From Halichoerus grypus (Eukaryota > Chordata > Mammalia > Carnivora > Phocidae), in NCBI RefSeq assembly GCF_964656455.1, contig NC_135715.1, forward strand, positions 147,181,935 to 147,245,934: DNA of 64,000 nt, written 5' to 3'. The notes beneath the pieces are model-generated. The model had not been told where the DNA came from. It worked only from the letters and a program-made list of their open reading frames with translations, and made no database searches. The position numbers were made by a program, and so were the translations under genes. Each line of letters begins with the position of its first letter. Positions within the stretch are counted from its first letter, which is position 1. This document shows positions 1-11,064 of the stretch, in pieces.

Positions 1-38
1 TGTCTAAGGGCCAAAATCTTGTCTAAGGGCCAAAATAT
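1..38. repeat. 19-bp tandem duplication at window edge
   Basis: Two head-to-tail copies of TGTCTAAGGGCCAAAATCT, the second differing at one base near its end (AT for CT). The array may continue left of the window. No function is apparent. Confidence 0.8.
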
Positions 39-1190
39 TTTTGTGAAATTACCTGCACAAATTTTGCTACAATTTGTGAGTTGAATTAATATTAAATATA
101 AAATATTAATAAAATCCTAAAAAATTTAAATCACTTTTAAAGAGTCATTCTTTGTTCACTTGGTAATGAACAAACTTAAAATGTGACTCTTTTGGAATTG
201 CTTCATTTTCTGAGGCAAAACATTAGAGATTTTTAATAGTACTTCATTTCTATTAAGTTAAATTTATCATTTAGAACCAGGGAAAAAATGCTGAGAGAAC
301 AAAACATTTCTCCTAGTGAGGTGAAAATAAGAGCTTGAGTGGTTATCATGTGAAATAAAACCGAGAAGGGTGGGGCATGTTATGATAGTTCGGGGCTTAA
401 AGGAATCAAATAATACTTGCTATTCCTCCCCTAGGTTTGAAAACAATTGGGAGATAGACTCAAATTTCACGCTATTACCTTTGTTTCTAATGAAACAGAC
501 TGGAGAATATGGTTTAGAGCTGCAATTTTGCCAGGTATCTTGATACTTTACAGACGTGTTTTCAGGCAAAAGCAGTGCAGGACTGTTTCAGGCTTCCGCC
601 CAAAGGCAGACAGAAAGAGACCCAAATTCAAGCACTTTGTGGCAGTCAGACTGAAGAACCAAGAGACAGGGCGAGAAAAAGAATAAGTTATTCAGTTTCT
701 TCTCCCATACTTACTAGGTTGCATTATTCTCTCTCAGAGGAGTGAATGAAATGTGGAAAAAGAAACTGGACATTTTACACCCCGTGAAGTCCCTCCACAT
801 GGAAACAAAAGGCCAGGATATGGAGGTTTTCCTCTAACAAACGTGTGTGCCTCATAATTCTTACTTGAATACTGGGGAAATCCCTAGGATCACCAACTTC
901 TACTAAAATTAAAGTGGTTTTAGGTTTTTATTTTTAGTCCAAATTTGGTAAACCATCTCATAAGGAAAGGAAATGTTTATATTCATGTGTATATGTTTTT
1001 GTTCTCCCAGAGAACTATCCACAGAAAAGTAAATTCAATAACTTTCATTGAAACCCCTACACACTATGGGTATAGGAAAACAAATATCCATGTGATTAAG
1101 GAAAATGATTAAATATGAGAACAGATAGAAACCACAGGCCATATCCAAACCATATGAGTGTGATGGAAAAGAGAGTCGGTAAGGTCAAAC
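39..1190. other. unassigned DNA, no gene seen
   Basis: AT-rich sequence with no recognisable repeat or coding signal. The longest open frame (79 codons, from 447) has no recognisable domain and is consistent with chance. Confidence 0.6.
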
Positions 1191-1207
1191 AAAAATCTTA
1201 GAAAATA

Positions 1208-1407
1208 GGGCGCCTGGGTGGCTCAGTTGGTTAAGCGACTGCCTTCGGCTCAGGTCATGATCCTGGAGTGTCTGGATTGAGTCCCGCATCGGGTTCCCTG
1301 CTCGGCAGGGAGTCTCCTTCTCCCTCTGACCCTCCCCCCTCTCATGTGCTCTCTCTCTCATTCTCTCTCTCTCAAATAAATAAATAAAATCTTAAAAAAA
1401 AAAAAAG
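1208..1407 (+). mobile_element. CAN-SINE, young, full length
   Basis: Complete element: GGGCGCCTGGGTGG head with A-box-like TGGCTCAGTTGG, B-box-like region, CT-rich body, and AAATAAATAAAATCTT tail with poly(A). It is flanked by a perfect 16-bp TSD, AAAATCTTAGAAAATA, at 1192-1207 and 1408-1423. The intact TSD and near-consensus body indicate a recent L1-mediated insertion. Confidence 0.97.
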
Positions 1408-1423
1408 AAAATCTTAGAAAATA

Positions 1424-2934
1424 AAGAATATTTGACCAGGCATAAAATTTACAGAGATTTCAGTAAAGGGTAGAGTAAGCTACACTTGAGAGGAATAGCT
1501 ACTGTATTTATTGAGGGTGTACTTAAACCTGTAATACTATCACAATAGACAAGATTCCAAATAACCCTTTTTATATTTTTCCAACAGAGTGAGAGCCAAT
1601 GGTGATCTGATTTCTGTTTCTGGTCCTACAAAATCTCTGTTCATATGACTGTTGAGCATCAAGTACTGTAACAGTTCCTGAAACACCAAAAGATACTTTC
1701 TGTAAATGCCACAGTTGCTAATGTTTAATGGCCATCAAAATGCTCTATGTGGAGTATAATTTAACAGAATTGGTTCTGTGACTTACCACAGCAACTATCT
1801 TAAAGTATGATTGTAAGAATAACTTCCTGACTGAATGTTGATAAAAGTTTTTGAATATTTAAATTTCTATCAATATTTAGCTAAGAAAAATATGTTTAAA
1901 AATCACACTTGCCTGTAATCATACTTAAACTGGGATAAACTATCCAATTTCTCAAAATATGGCATTTTGTGTAACCTTCATTCCAGCTCTCATCTAAGCA
2001 TCTAAATAACGAAATTTTTTTGACTACTATCAGAGAAAAATAGTTTGTTAAAGTCTGCTTTTGAGATCCAGAGAGAAATTTTTTTACTCCATCAAAAATG
2101 ATCCCTTTTCAAGTCTTGCAATTATTTTGACAAAAAAATTATTTTATATAATCACCTATTTTTAAATTATTTCATCAGCTGCTCTCAAAATTTAGTTAAT
2201 ATTTAGTATGTGCAACTGAATTGTAACAAGCACTATGTTGTCATTTATCAAAACTATTTCTACCATATATATTTCTAATTATGTAACTATGAAATAAAAC
2301 TGAAACTGTTCCCTATGATAGAAAAATAAATGTCAAATTTCAAGTTAGAGTTGAAAACTTGTTTTCTACCTCTTAGATTAATTCCATTTTTATACCAAGA
2401 ATGCTCCTTCATTCAGAGAATATTATTTTGCCATTATAGTATTTAAGAGTGGTCTTAGATTGAGTACCATTTTTCAGGAAAACTCCATAAATGTCTTCAC
2501 ACTTTGTACTCTAATATCTCCTCCAGTTCCAAAAAGACACTGTTCAAACAGTATCCTTGATACAGAAGAAAGAGCATTAGCCTTATCAATTCCTAAGCCA
2601 TGATCATTCTAGCAGATTCTATTTAAGAGCAAATTTTATCACAAATGTAATCCCAGAAATATTGAAACTATATATTATTGAGCACACATATAAAATTCAA
2701 TTACCAGAGTAATTTAATTGATAGGAAATATATATTCTTCTCCTATGGGAAAATGAAATAAAAAGAGAATTTTTCCTTTCAGTATTACTGAGTTGGAATT
2801 AATATGAAGTTCTTTAACCCAATGCAGTCCTAGACCTTATTACCAGCATCACGTGTACTCTAAAGAGAATTTCTACCAATAGAAATTGGTTTGCATTAAG
2901 TCAACCAAAAGTTATCTCCCAGAAACTTTTAACT
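1424..2934. other. unassigned AT-rich DNA
   Basis: No gene, no clear repeat family and no long open frame. Short A/T runs only. Confidence 0.55.
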
Positions 2935-3275
2935 TTACCAGACTCCTCTAATACCTTCCCTACTCAGTGTTGTCTCTCTACACCTGCATCTGTCTGGAAG
3001 GCACCTTTGGCTACTTCTTCTTTCTAAACTTCACCAATTTTGCAAGGCCCACTTCAAGGTCCCTATCATCCATGAAGTCTTCAAGCTCTCCCTCACCCCT
3101 GAATGTGTAAAAATCTGATTGTCTATATATTCATCTAGCTTTATCTTTTTTTCCCTTGGATAATTAATTATACTCTCATAAATCTATAGATACATAGAAA
3201 TAGAGTTATGATTTGTTTCCCCAACTAGACCAAAAATTCTATAAGGAACTATACTGCTTAGCCAAGATTATCTAC
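2935..3275 (+). repeat. probable L2 LINE fragment
   Basis: The order of motifs fits the 3' third of an L2 consensus in sense: a CT-rich stretch, then 'cacttcaaggtccc' and 'gaagtcttcaagctctccct', then near 3225 'ccaactagaccaaaaattctataagg'-type sequence (L2: CCACTAGACTGTGAGCTCC). It is strongly diverged. MIR-related or unrelated sequence cannot be excluded. Confidence 0.45.
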
Positions 3276-3584
3276 TCTAAAAACGGAAAGAAGCAACAAG
3301 AATTATATGTTCTGTAAACTACAAGATAGAAATAGCCACAATCCCTGCCCCTTCCACTCTGGTTTATAAGAGCAGGAGTTTTACTGTCACATATCCCTCA
3401 TTAAGTTATTTGACCTGATAATAAGATGACTAATAAGTATTTGTTACATTAATCTATTTATTCAAAATGACATTACTCTCTAAATGTATAAATTTCATAA
3501 GAAGTAAGGCATTCTGAATTGGGATTTTCCTGCTAAACTCTAAAGCCTTACACATGATTAAAACAAATGCCTCACATGTCCAGT

Positions 3585-3621
3585 CTACAGTGCTCCACTC
3601 TACCAGCTGAGCTATGGAAGG
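3585..3621 (-). pseudogene. tRNA-Tyr(GTA) 5' half (exon 1), retro-derived relic
   Basis: Read on the minus strand, 37 nt match nucleotides 1-37 of vertebrate tRNA-Tyr with about three mismatches. The match covers the acceptor 5' strand, the D arm (TAGCTCAGCTGGTAGAG) and the anticodon-loop 5' side ending CTGTAG with the GTA anticodon. It stops exactly where tRNA-Tyr genes carry their intron, and no 3' exon (TCCTTAGGTCG...) follows within 60 nt. Its 5' end lies 0-3 nt from the 5' truncation point of the L1 on the opposite strand. It cannot encode a functional tRNA. It may derive from a tRNA half or an unspliced precursor. Confidence 0.8.
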
Positions 3622-3622
3622 G

Positions 3623-4500
3623 TGCACTCACCATCACTAATCATCAGAAAAGTGCAAATCAAAACCACAGTGAGATATCACCCCACACCTGTCAGAAGGG
3701 CTATCATCAAGAAGACAAGAGATAACAGGTATTGGTGAGGATGTGGAGAAAAAGGAACCCTTTTGCAGCCACTATGAAAAACAGTACAGAAGTTCCTCAA
3801 AAAATTAAAGACAGAACTACCATATGATCCTGCAATCTCACTTCTATCATATCCACAGGAAATGAAAACAAAGTATCAAAAAACTATCTGAATGCCCAAG
3901 TTTATTGCAGCATGCCATAAATAGCCAAGATATGGAAACAATATACATGTCCATCAACAGATGAATTGATGAAGATATATATATACACACAGAGACAATG
4001 GAATATTATTCAGCCATGAGAGAAGGAAATCCTGCCATTTGCAACAACTGGATGGACCTTAAGGGCATTATGCTAAATGAAATAAGTCAGACAGAGAAGG
4101 ACAAATATTATGCGATTATCACTTACATGTAGAATGTAAAAAAAAAAGCCAAACTCATTGTAGAATGGTGGTAACCAGGGGCTGAGAGGTGGGGGACTGG
4201 GGAGATGTTAAAGGGTATAAACTTGGCAACTAGAAGGTGAATAAGTTCTGGCAATCTAAAGCAGAGTATCATAATTGTGGTCAACAATACTGTATTCTAT
4301 ACTTTAAGTTGCTGAGACTAGATCATAAATGTTCTCACCATGAAAAAAAAAATTATAATTACATGATATGATAGAGGTATTTACAGTGGTAATCATATTG
4401 TAATAAATAGATGTATCATACCAACATACTGTACACCTTAAGCTTACACAATGTTATATGTCAATTATATCTCAATACAAAATAAAAATTAAAAAAATAA
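3623..4500 (+). mobile_element. 5'-truncated L1: ORF2 C-terminus plus 3'UTR
   Basis: Sense L1 beginning at 'ctcaccatcactaatcatc' and passing through the conserved ORF2 C-terminal coding stretch (gcaaatcaaaaccacagtgag; gatgtggagaaaaaggaac; aactaccatatgatcc; gaatattattcagccat). A long AT-rich 3'UTR and an A-rich tail near 4480-4498 follow. Indels have destroyed the reading frame. The 3'UTR type resembles older L1MA/MB-like elements rather than the two full-length L1s in this window. No convincing TSD was found. Confidence 0.88.
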
Positions 4501-5021
4501 AGCAAGTGGTTCAAATGAACTGCCTAGTGATCTTACCTTCTGAAAATCTCTATTATATCTGTCAGTACAAAATCCATTGCATCCTTTTGGCCTTTGGATA
4601 AGAAATTATTCACCACCTCTAATCTCAATTAAAAAATCTCAAAAGATTCTCAAGTTGTTGTTAGAATCAATAAGCCACAAAAAATTAGCCTAGATATTTA
4701 TTTTAAGGTGTTTCTCTTCTCTTTTACAATAAAAATTATTTGTAGAAATACATGTTAGAATGCGTTGTTTTAAGTTCAGCTTTAAACTGATAAAGTAGCT
4801 ATCCATTATGTTAGGTCCCAGGTCATACATGGGTCAATAAATTTTGCAATACTCTAATTGGGCTAAAATATTAATATAAGTAGGGCTAAAATATTCACCC
4901 TAGTCCCAGCCTTTCAAATGGGTACTGTTGTTCATAAACCTAGAATTGAAAACAGCTCAAATCCTTCTCTTCAGAAATGAGATCACAATTCAAAGGATCC
5001 TTCACTAAAAGTTACCACCTT
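4501..5021. other. unassigned AT-rich DNA
   Basis: No gene or recognisable repeat between the L1 tail and the next SINE. Confidence 0.55.
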
Positions 5022-5202
5022 GGGGCACCTGGGTGGCTCAGTTGGTTAAGCAACTGCCTTCGGCTCAGGTCATGATCCCAGGGTCCTGGAATCAAGCCCC
5101 ATATCGAGCTCTCCACTCAGCAGGGAGTCTGCTTCTCCCTCTCCTTCTGTGATCTCTCTCACTTTCACTCTTTCTCAAATAAATAAAATCTTTTAAAAAA
5201 AA
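5022..5202 (+). mobile_element. CAN-SINE
   Basis: GGGGCACCTGGGTGGCTCAG head, CT-rich body and AAATAAATAAAATCTTTT tail. It is more diverged than the copy at 1208 and only a short TTACC-type flank repeat remains, so it is an older insertion. Confidence 0.95.
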
Positions 5203-5490
5203 TTACCTTCTTTTTAAGAATAGAAAATTATATACTGAAGAAATATTAAATGTTCCCTAGCTCTTCTAAATATTCAAGATAATTTAAGATGAATAGAAAA
5301 AATAAAATCAGTGTCCAGATTTTAACAGGATCAATTATTTCCATCTATGTTGGTAGGATAGGGAAGATCGTGAAAACTCTTCTTTCCACTTGCCCTTAAT
5401 TGTCAGAAGAAAACTGCAACAACAAATTTTATGATAGAGAGATAACCACAACTAAATGGTGTATTTCATACACTTTAGAATGAAACAATA
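5203..5490. other. unassigned DNA
   Basis: No feature recognised between the SINE and the MIR. Confidence 0.5.
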
Positions 5491-5712
5491 TGGAACAGTG
5501 TGGTTAAAACTGCTCTCCAACGTCAGACTACCTGGGTTTGAATGCCAACTCTGCCTCTCATTAGCACAGTAGCATTGGATAATGGACTACCTCCTCTGGG
5601 TTTCAATAATATTAGAACCCACCTCACAGATTTGTGAAGAGGAGGTACTCCATGTAACGCACTTGAAATAATACCTGATACATAGTAAGCACTTGATAAG
5701 CATTAGCTAAAT
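5491..5712 (+). repeat. MIR SINE
   Basis: Nearly complete MIR in sense: 'acagtgtggttaaaactg', 'gactacctgggtttgaatgc', 'aactctgcctctcattagc', the core 'ctcctctgggtttcaataat', then 'aatacctgatacatagtaag' and 'cacttgataagcattagct'. This motif order is diagnostic for MIR. Divergence is high, as expected for an ancient mammalian SINE. Confidence 0.9.
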
Positions 5713-7717
5713 ATAAATTATCTATAAATTAAAGTTTTACATATTTTTAGAAAAAGATGTAGTGATTGCTTTCACTAATTTAAACAGAAAAAGGAATACT
5801 TTTTAAATTTGAAAATACAAGTCGTTCTCTCTCAATGCAGAAATGCATTTACTAAAGGTAGACAGACTTTGATTAGGGACTAAATGAAGGGTAAAATAAC
5901 AAAACATTTTATGAAAAATATAGAAAGAAAGAAATAACTCAGTGGGAAACATTTCTGATGTTGTTTAATCGCCTGACCTTTGATATCCTGCCTGCCATAC
6001 CAACCAGTGACCCGAATTAAATCCAGCTGTTCAGATCACACCACTTTGCTACCTAAGCCTTTCAGGCAAGTGGGATCCAGTTCTTGTCTACCGGCCTTCC
6101 CTCACTGTTTGCTCCTACAGCAAATATGCCCACAAACAAGCTCCTACCAATCTTGGTTCTTTGCCTGAACAGAAAAATAACTTTGCAAGAACTGAAGTAA
6201 GCTTTCTCAGGTGAACGTCTTTCATAGCACCAAGTACGGGGATGCCATCATTCTCATTATAAAAAGAACTTTTTAATTTAACAGACTAGAGTACTGTTTA
6301 AGAATGTATTCTATTAGTGACACTCATTAATCTTAAGTTAAAATGTATATTTTGGCAGCTTATTCTTTGCTTTAAATGAACTATTGCTTTAATCACAGGC
6401 ATTTGCAAAACAGTTTGATTTTTCTTAATTAATGTCTGCTAAATTTACTTATGATAGACACACTCTTTTGCTAGAGGTAAAACAAATATACTGTGTGGTT
6501 ATTAATTCCCACTTTGCACCATACAAAATTATTAACTGAGGTGGAACTTTTCTGCCAAGGTACTTTAATTTCTTTTTTTCAAATGAAAAGATGTAGGAGT
6601 ATGACTGACTGCCATGCCCGTCCAATGAATGTAGTAATTTTTCGCTGCCTGTCAACTTGAAGACAATGTTTCACCCCAGCGTTTTCTTTCAAAGAGCTCC
6701 AGAGGAAATTTAGCAAGATTAGGAGAGACAGAATGGAACTGTACAAACGTTATTGCCTTTTTTTCTTTCTTCTTTCATACATTCTATACACAATAGTGAC
6801 ATCTTCTGGTTGGCTGGAATATTGATGTTTGGAGCAATGCTTTGAAACCACATCAAACTTTTCTGATCACTCACCAAAACATGCCTTTTTGCATTAAGAT
6901 ACTAAATGAAATATTCCTGAATCAGAAGCACCTCAGCTTTATATATATGCCATCAAAATTCCAATTTAAGTTTTTTTTATAGAGAAAACACAATAGAAGA
7001 GTGGATACTTATTTCTTCAAAACAAATTTGAAATTCTTCAAAAAAAAATTGAGGTTAAATGTAAAATTAATTGGCATTAAAAAAAATCACTTGACACAAT
7101 TAAACATCCACTTATGGAAATTTCATTTTCTAGAAAGTTCATTGACAACTGGAGAAAATTATAAAAAAAGAGAAAAGTTCAATAATATATTTCCAGGTTA
7201 TTTTTAATGAGGAATAAAAGAGATTTGGAGGGTCTGAGAGAAGGAAGAGCCTGACATTAGTGACATTCCTTTCCTCTCCAACCTTTTCAGAGGGGTCTAT
7301 ACTTGTGCAGGACACCATGGAATTCTGAGGATGCCCTAAAGCACTATCCTCAATGCTAACCTCTCATTTCACCAATGTAACTCTCTCCTAGGGTAGGCAT
7401 CCACCTACAGCGGCATCAGGTCTAGACTGGTCCTGGTGATAGCAACCTCAGGGACCCAGAATCCCATGAGGATTGATCCAGGCATTGTGTATCTAAATAT
7501 AACATATTTATATTATAACCCCTTTCTCAAGACAATAGAGGAAGGATGACTTGAGTAGTTCCAAGGTGATTTGCTTATACCTATCTCCCTAGAAAAGATG
7601 AAAAGTACCAAATATCCTCATCATAAATCAACTAAATAATCCACAGCAGAAAATTCTAACCAAAAACTAAAGGAAACATAATTTCATATCAGCAACTATT
7701 TGTAAAAATTGAAAAGT
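5713..7717. other. unassigned DNA, no gene supported
   Basis: About 2 kb with no recognised repeat. Open frames of 62-68 codons at 5980, 6449 and 7001 carry no domain and fit chance. A 17-nt stretch near 7455 (GACCCAGAATCCCATGA) also occurs in the ERVL relic near 14709, which hints at ERV-derived DNA around 7250-7480. That is too weak to annotate. Confidence 0.5.
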
Positions 7718-7733
7718 GAAAAATTAAAAGACA

Positions 7734-7942
7734 GGCGCCTGGTGGCTCAGATGGTTAAGCGTCTGCCTTCGGCTCAGGTCATGATCCCAGAGTCCTGGGA
7801 TCGAGCCCCGCATCAGGCTCCCTGCTCCGCGGGGAGTCTGCTTCTCCCTCTTCCTGCCTCTCCCCCTGCTTGTGCTCTGTCTCTCTCCTCTCTCAAATGA
7901 ATAAATAAAATCTTTAAAAAAAATTATTTAAAAAAAGGAAAA
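7734..7942 (+). mobile_element. CAN-SINE
   Basis: Head GGCGCCTGGTGGCTCAG (one G lost in GGGTGG), CT-rich body, and AATAAATAAAATCTTT tail with an extended A/T tract. A perfect 14-bp TSD, GAAAAATTAAAAGA, lies at 7718-7731 and 7943-7956. Confidence 0.96.
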
Positions 7943-8032
7943 GAAAAATTAAAAGAAATTGAATTAACTTTGTTCTGTCTGTCATGAATGCAATGCAACT
8001 GTAAGTATTATAAATTCCAGTCACACATTTTA

Positions 8033-8544
8033 TTTAATTTTATTTTATTATGTTATGTTAGTCACCATACATTACATCATTAGTTTTTGATGTAGTGTTC
8101 CATGATTCATTGTTTGCATATAACACCCAGTGCTCCATTCAATACGTGCCCTCTTTAATACCCATCACCAGGCTAACCCATCCCCCCACCCCCCTCCCCT
8201 CTAAAACCCTCAGTTTGTATCTCAGAGTCCATAGTCTCTCATGGTTCATCTACCCCTCCGATTCTCCCCCCCTTCCTTTTTCCCTTCCTACTATCTTTTT
8301 TTTTTTTTTAACATATATTATTTGTTTCAGATGTACAGGTCTGTGATTCAACAGTCCTACACAATTCACAGCGCTCACCATAGCCCACGCCCTCCCCAAT
8401 GTCCATCACCCAGCCACCCCATCCCTCCCACCCCCCACTACTCCAGCAAACTTCAGTTTCCTGAGATTAAGAATTCCTCATATCAGTGAGATCATATGAT
8501 ACATGTCTTTCTCTGATTGACTTATTTCACTTAGCATAATACCC
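8033..8544 (-). mobile_element. L1 3' end, composite, single insertion
   Basis: Antisense L1 3'UTR. A perfect 16-bp TSD, CCAGTCACACATTTTA, lies at 8017-8032 and 8545-8560, so the interval is one insertion. Inside are two 3'UTR-like modules, both minus strand. The right module (about 8312-8544) starts at the ORF2 stop region and ends in a T13 tract at about 8298-8310. The left module (about 8033-8297) matches the 3'UTR end of the full-length L1 at 46.8-53.1 kb and ends in its own A-rich tail. There is no coding capacity. Confidence 0.9.
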
Positions 8545-8560
8545 CCAGTCACACATTTTA

Positions 8561-9470
8561 AAAAAATGTAATTCTTAAGAAAAAATATGTATATCAGTGT
8601 TATTTAAAATGGTTTAAGTAACAATAAACCAGAGAAGCTTATTATTAAAATTATACTAATTACATTTATCCTATCATCTGGATCAAGCTAGTGTCTCTCT
8701 TGGTAATAACAGCCCTTTACAATCTTGTTACTGTACGTTGAAAGGATATTTGTAAAGGAAAGACCATGAACATTTTTAATGCTAGAAAATATATTAAAAG
8801 AATATAGGTCACATTCTTCTTCGCATTTATTAAGGTATCTATGTTATCTGAAATTGCAAATCAAATTTGACCAAAGAAACAAGCTATAAATGATATGTAT
8901 AATTATCCTTTAAATGATGCATAAACTATTGTGATTAGCAGGAATTTACTATTACAATCAGGATTAAATGCTGAATATATTTCTGAATTCGTAAAAATAT
9001 TATACTCTCAGATGTGACAGAGATAAGCAATCAATTCATTTCCTACCTAATCTGTGAAAGCTCTGCTAGTTGTTTCTGGTATGGTGATTGCTTTATTACT
9101 CAGTTTTCTAATCTCATTTTCAAAAAATGTTCTTTGTGTAAAGAAATAAACAAGCCTCATAGAATAGATATCCTACGATAGGCATTTTTCAAAATTCAAA
9201 ATATCCTTCAAGTCAGTAGTAAAATAAGCCAACTATAAGGTATGGGGCTGTTATCTGGTTGACAATAAAATCAACTCCTCTCCATGTAAGAAATGCAGAA
9301 AATATAAATTTTGTCTTTAGATACAACATGTTCGGTCTATTTGCAATTTTACTCAAATATACTCAGTAAATAAAATGCTAATATTGACTTGCCATTCATA
9401 TGAGTTCAAATAGATCAATAAAAGCTACAACATTGAATTCATCTGTACCATGATCTATCTCAACAATTGC
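8561..9470. other. unassigned AT-rich DNA
   Basis: No gene or clear repeat. AT-rich, short open frames only. Confidence 0.5.
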
Positions 9471-9765
9471 ATTAACCAAAACAACTTCTGAATGATCCAA
9501 TATCAAGAAAACAAAATAATCAAGTTATAGGATTACAAGAATGCAATTCTAAGATAGCTTCTATAAACTACATGTTTTTGAATAGCTATTTGCTGCCGAA
9601 AGATTGACTTTTTCAAAATAAAACTAAATGTTAATTTTTAAGGACGTTCATCCTTTCCAAATTATTTGCAAGGTTTAATGTAATTGCAACCAAAGCTCAA
9701 GTGGGATTTAATTTTACTTTTTTAAAATTTGGGCAATTTCTAGTTCTTTAAATAAATGTTTACTG
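9470..9765 (+). repeat. possible ancient L1 ORF2 fragment
   Basis: The stretch near 9640-9710 resembles L1 ORF2 in the region that reads 'caatgcaatcccaatcaaaatccc' in younger copies (here 'tttaatgtaattgcaaccaaagctc'). The similarity is short and diverged, so the extent is uncertain. Confidence 0.35.
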
Positions 9766-9800
9766 AAATAGAACACATGCAAAGAAAGTACACAAATCCT

Positions 9801-9996
9801 GGGGCGCCTGGGTGGCTCAGTTGGTTAAGCGACTGCCTTCAGCTCAGGTCATGATCCTGGAGTCCCTGCATCGAGTCCCGCATCAGGCTCCCTGCTCGGC
9901 AGGGAGTCTGCTTCTCCCTCTGACCCTCCCCCCTCTCATGTGCTCTCTCTCATTCTCTCTCAAATAAATAAATAAAATCTTTAAAAAAAATAAAAA
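9801..9996 (+). mobile_element. CAN-SINE, young
   Basis: Full-length, near-consensus copy with GACCCTCCCCCCTCTCATG body. A perfect 16-bp TSD, AAAGTACACAAATCCT, lies at 9785-9800 and 9997-10012. Confidence 0.97.
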
Positions 9997-10087
9997 AAAG
10001 TACACAAATCCTAAATATAAGCTGACTTAGCTATGCCTCACTCTTCTAGGAATTTCATAACTCTTCTTCTCAGCTCCTTTTTATTTT

Positions 10088-10279
10088 ATTTTTAAAGATT
10101 TTATTTATTTATTTGACAGAGAGAGAAAGTGAGAGAGGGAACACAAGCAGGCGGAGTGGGAGAGGGAGAAGCAGGCTCTCCGCGGAGCAGGGAGCCCGAT
10201 GCGAGGCTCGATCCCAGGACCCTGGGATCATGACCTGAGCCGAAGGCAGACGCTCAATGACTGAGCCACCCAGGCGCCC
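10088..10279 (-). mobile_element. CAN-SINE, inserted in the TSD/tail of the older SINE
   Basis: Complete minus-strand copy from AAAGATTTTATTTATTTATTT to GAGCCACCCAGGCGCC. The TSD CTCCTTTTTATTTT lies at 10074-10087 and 10280-10293. That sequence is itself the left TSD of the adjacent older SINE, so this copy is the second insertion at the locus. Confidence 0.95.
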
Positions 10280-10287
10280 CTCCTTTT

Positions 10288-10519
10288 TATTTTTTTAAGA
10301 TTTATTTATTTATTCGAGAGAGAGAGAGCACAAGTGGGAGGGGCAGACGGAGAGGAAGAGAGAATCTTCAAGCCGACTCTCCGCTGAGCACCGAGCCCAA
10401 CACAGGGTTCGAGCAGGCTCTCCTTGGGGCTCCGTTCCACGAACCAAAAGATCATGACCTGAGCCGAAAACCAAGAGCCAGATACCTAATCAAATGTGAC
10501 ACCCAGGTGCCCCTCTCCC
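10288..10519 (-). mobile_element. older CAN-SINE
   Basis: Diverged minus-strand copy: AAGATTTATTTATTTATT tail side, GAGAGAGAGAGAGCACAAG body, head ACACCCAGGTGCCCC. Its TSD is TCTCAGCYCCTTTTTA, at 10068-10083 (split from the element by the younger SINE) and 10520-10535, with one mismatch. Confidence 0.9.
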
Positions 10520-10559
10520 TCTCAGCCCCTTTTTAAAACAAGGTTGGTTTAGTAGCATT

Positions 10560-11060
10560 GGGCGTGGTGAGACAGTATACTCTTTATGGAATTGATTTGG
10601 GGTATTTACTGAGCCCTTCTTTTTGAATGAGTTTATTGTCAATTTTTATAAATAGCTCATGTGTGCTTGAAAAGAGTATTTCTCTCTCTCCTTGGTGGCA
10701 TAAATTTATATATGAGCAAAAGCATACCACCTGTATTATTAAAATATCTTTGCTTATTTCTTTCTTAGTATCAAATTCTCTGAGAAATATGTTAAAATCA
10801 CCTTCATCTGTTGTTGGCTTATTTATCTATTTTAGTTGTTCTGTCAGTTTTTGCTCTATTTATGTTAAAGCTATATTGTTGCCTACAAATATGTTTGCAA
10901 CTATACTATATCTTTTTATGTCCTATACGATGTTTTGGCCATTAATTCCATGTTGTCCAAAATTAAATTTATAACCCAATTCTCTTGACTCGTATTTGCC
11001 TATTTTATTTCCAAACTTTCTTTATAACTTAATAGTCACTACATTTGGACATCTTTGAAA
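10560..11060 (-). repeat. ancient L1 ORF2 fragment (antisense)
   Basis: Antisense similarity to the ORF2 segment between the endonuclease and reverse-transcriptase domains. Landmarks are 'gtgtgcttgaaaagagtat', 'gttgttggcttatttatctat', 'tgttctgtcagtttttgct' and 'ttgcctacaaatatgtttg'. The 115-codon plus-strand frame at 10627 is only the antisense of this relic. Confidence 0.7.
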
Positions 11061-11064
11061 AAGC

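Noticed and set aside
447..686. 79-codon plus-strand frame
   Set aside because: No domain, no homology recognised, and isolated in AT-rich unassigned DNA. Its length fits chance.
1208..1280. tRNA-like A and B boxes in SINE heads
   Set aside because: They belong to the tRNA-derived SINE promoter; no cloverleaf tRNA gene is present.
10627..10974. 115-codon plus-strand frame
   Set aside because: It is the antisense of a diverged L1 ORF2 segment; the T-rich strand lacks stops by composition.
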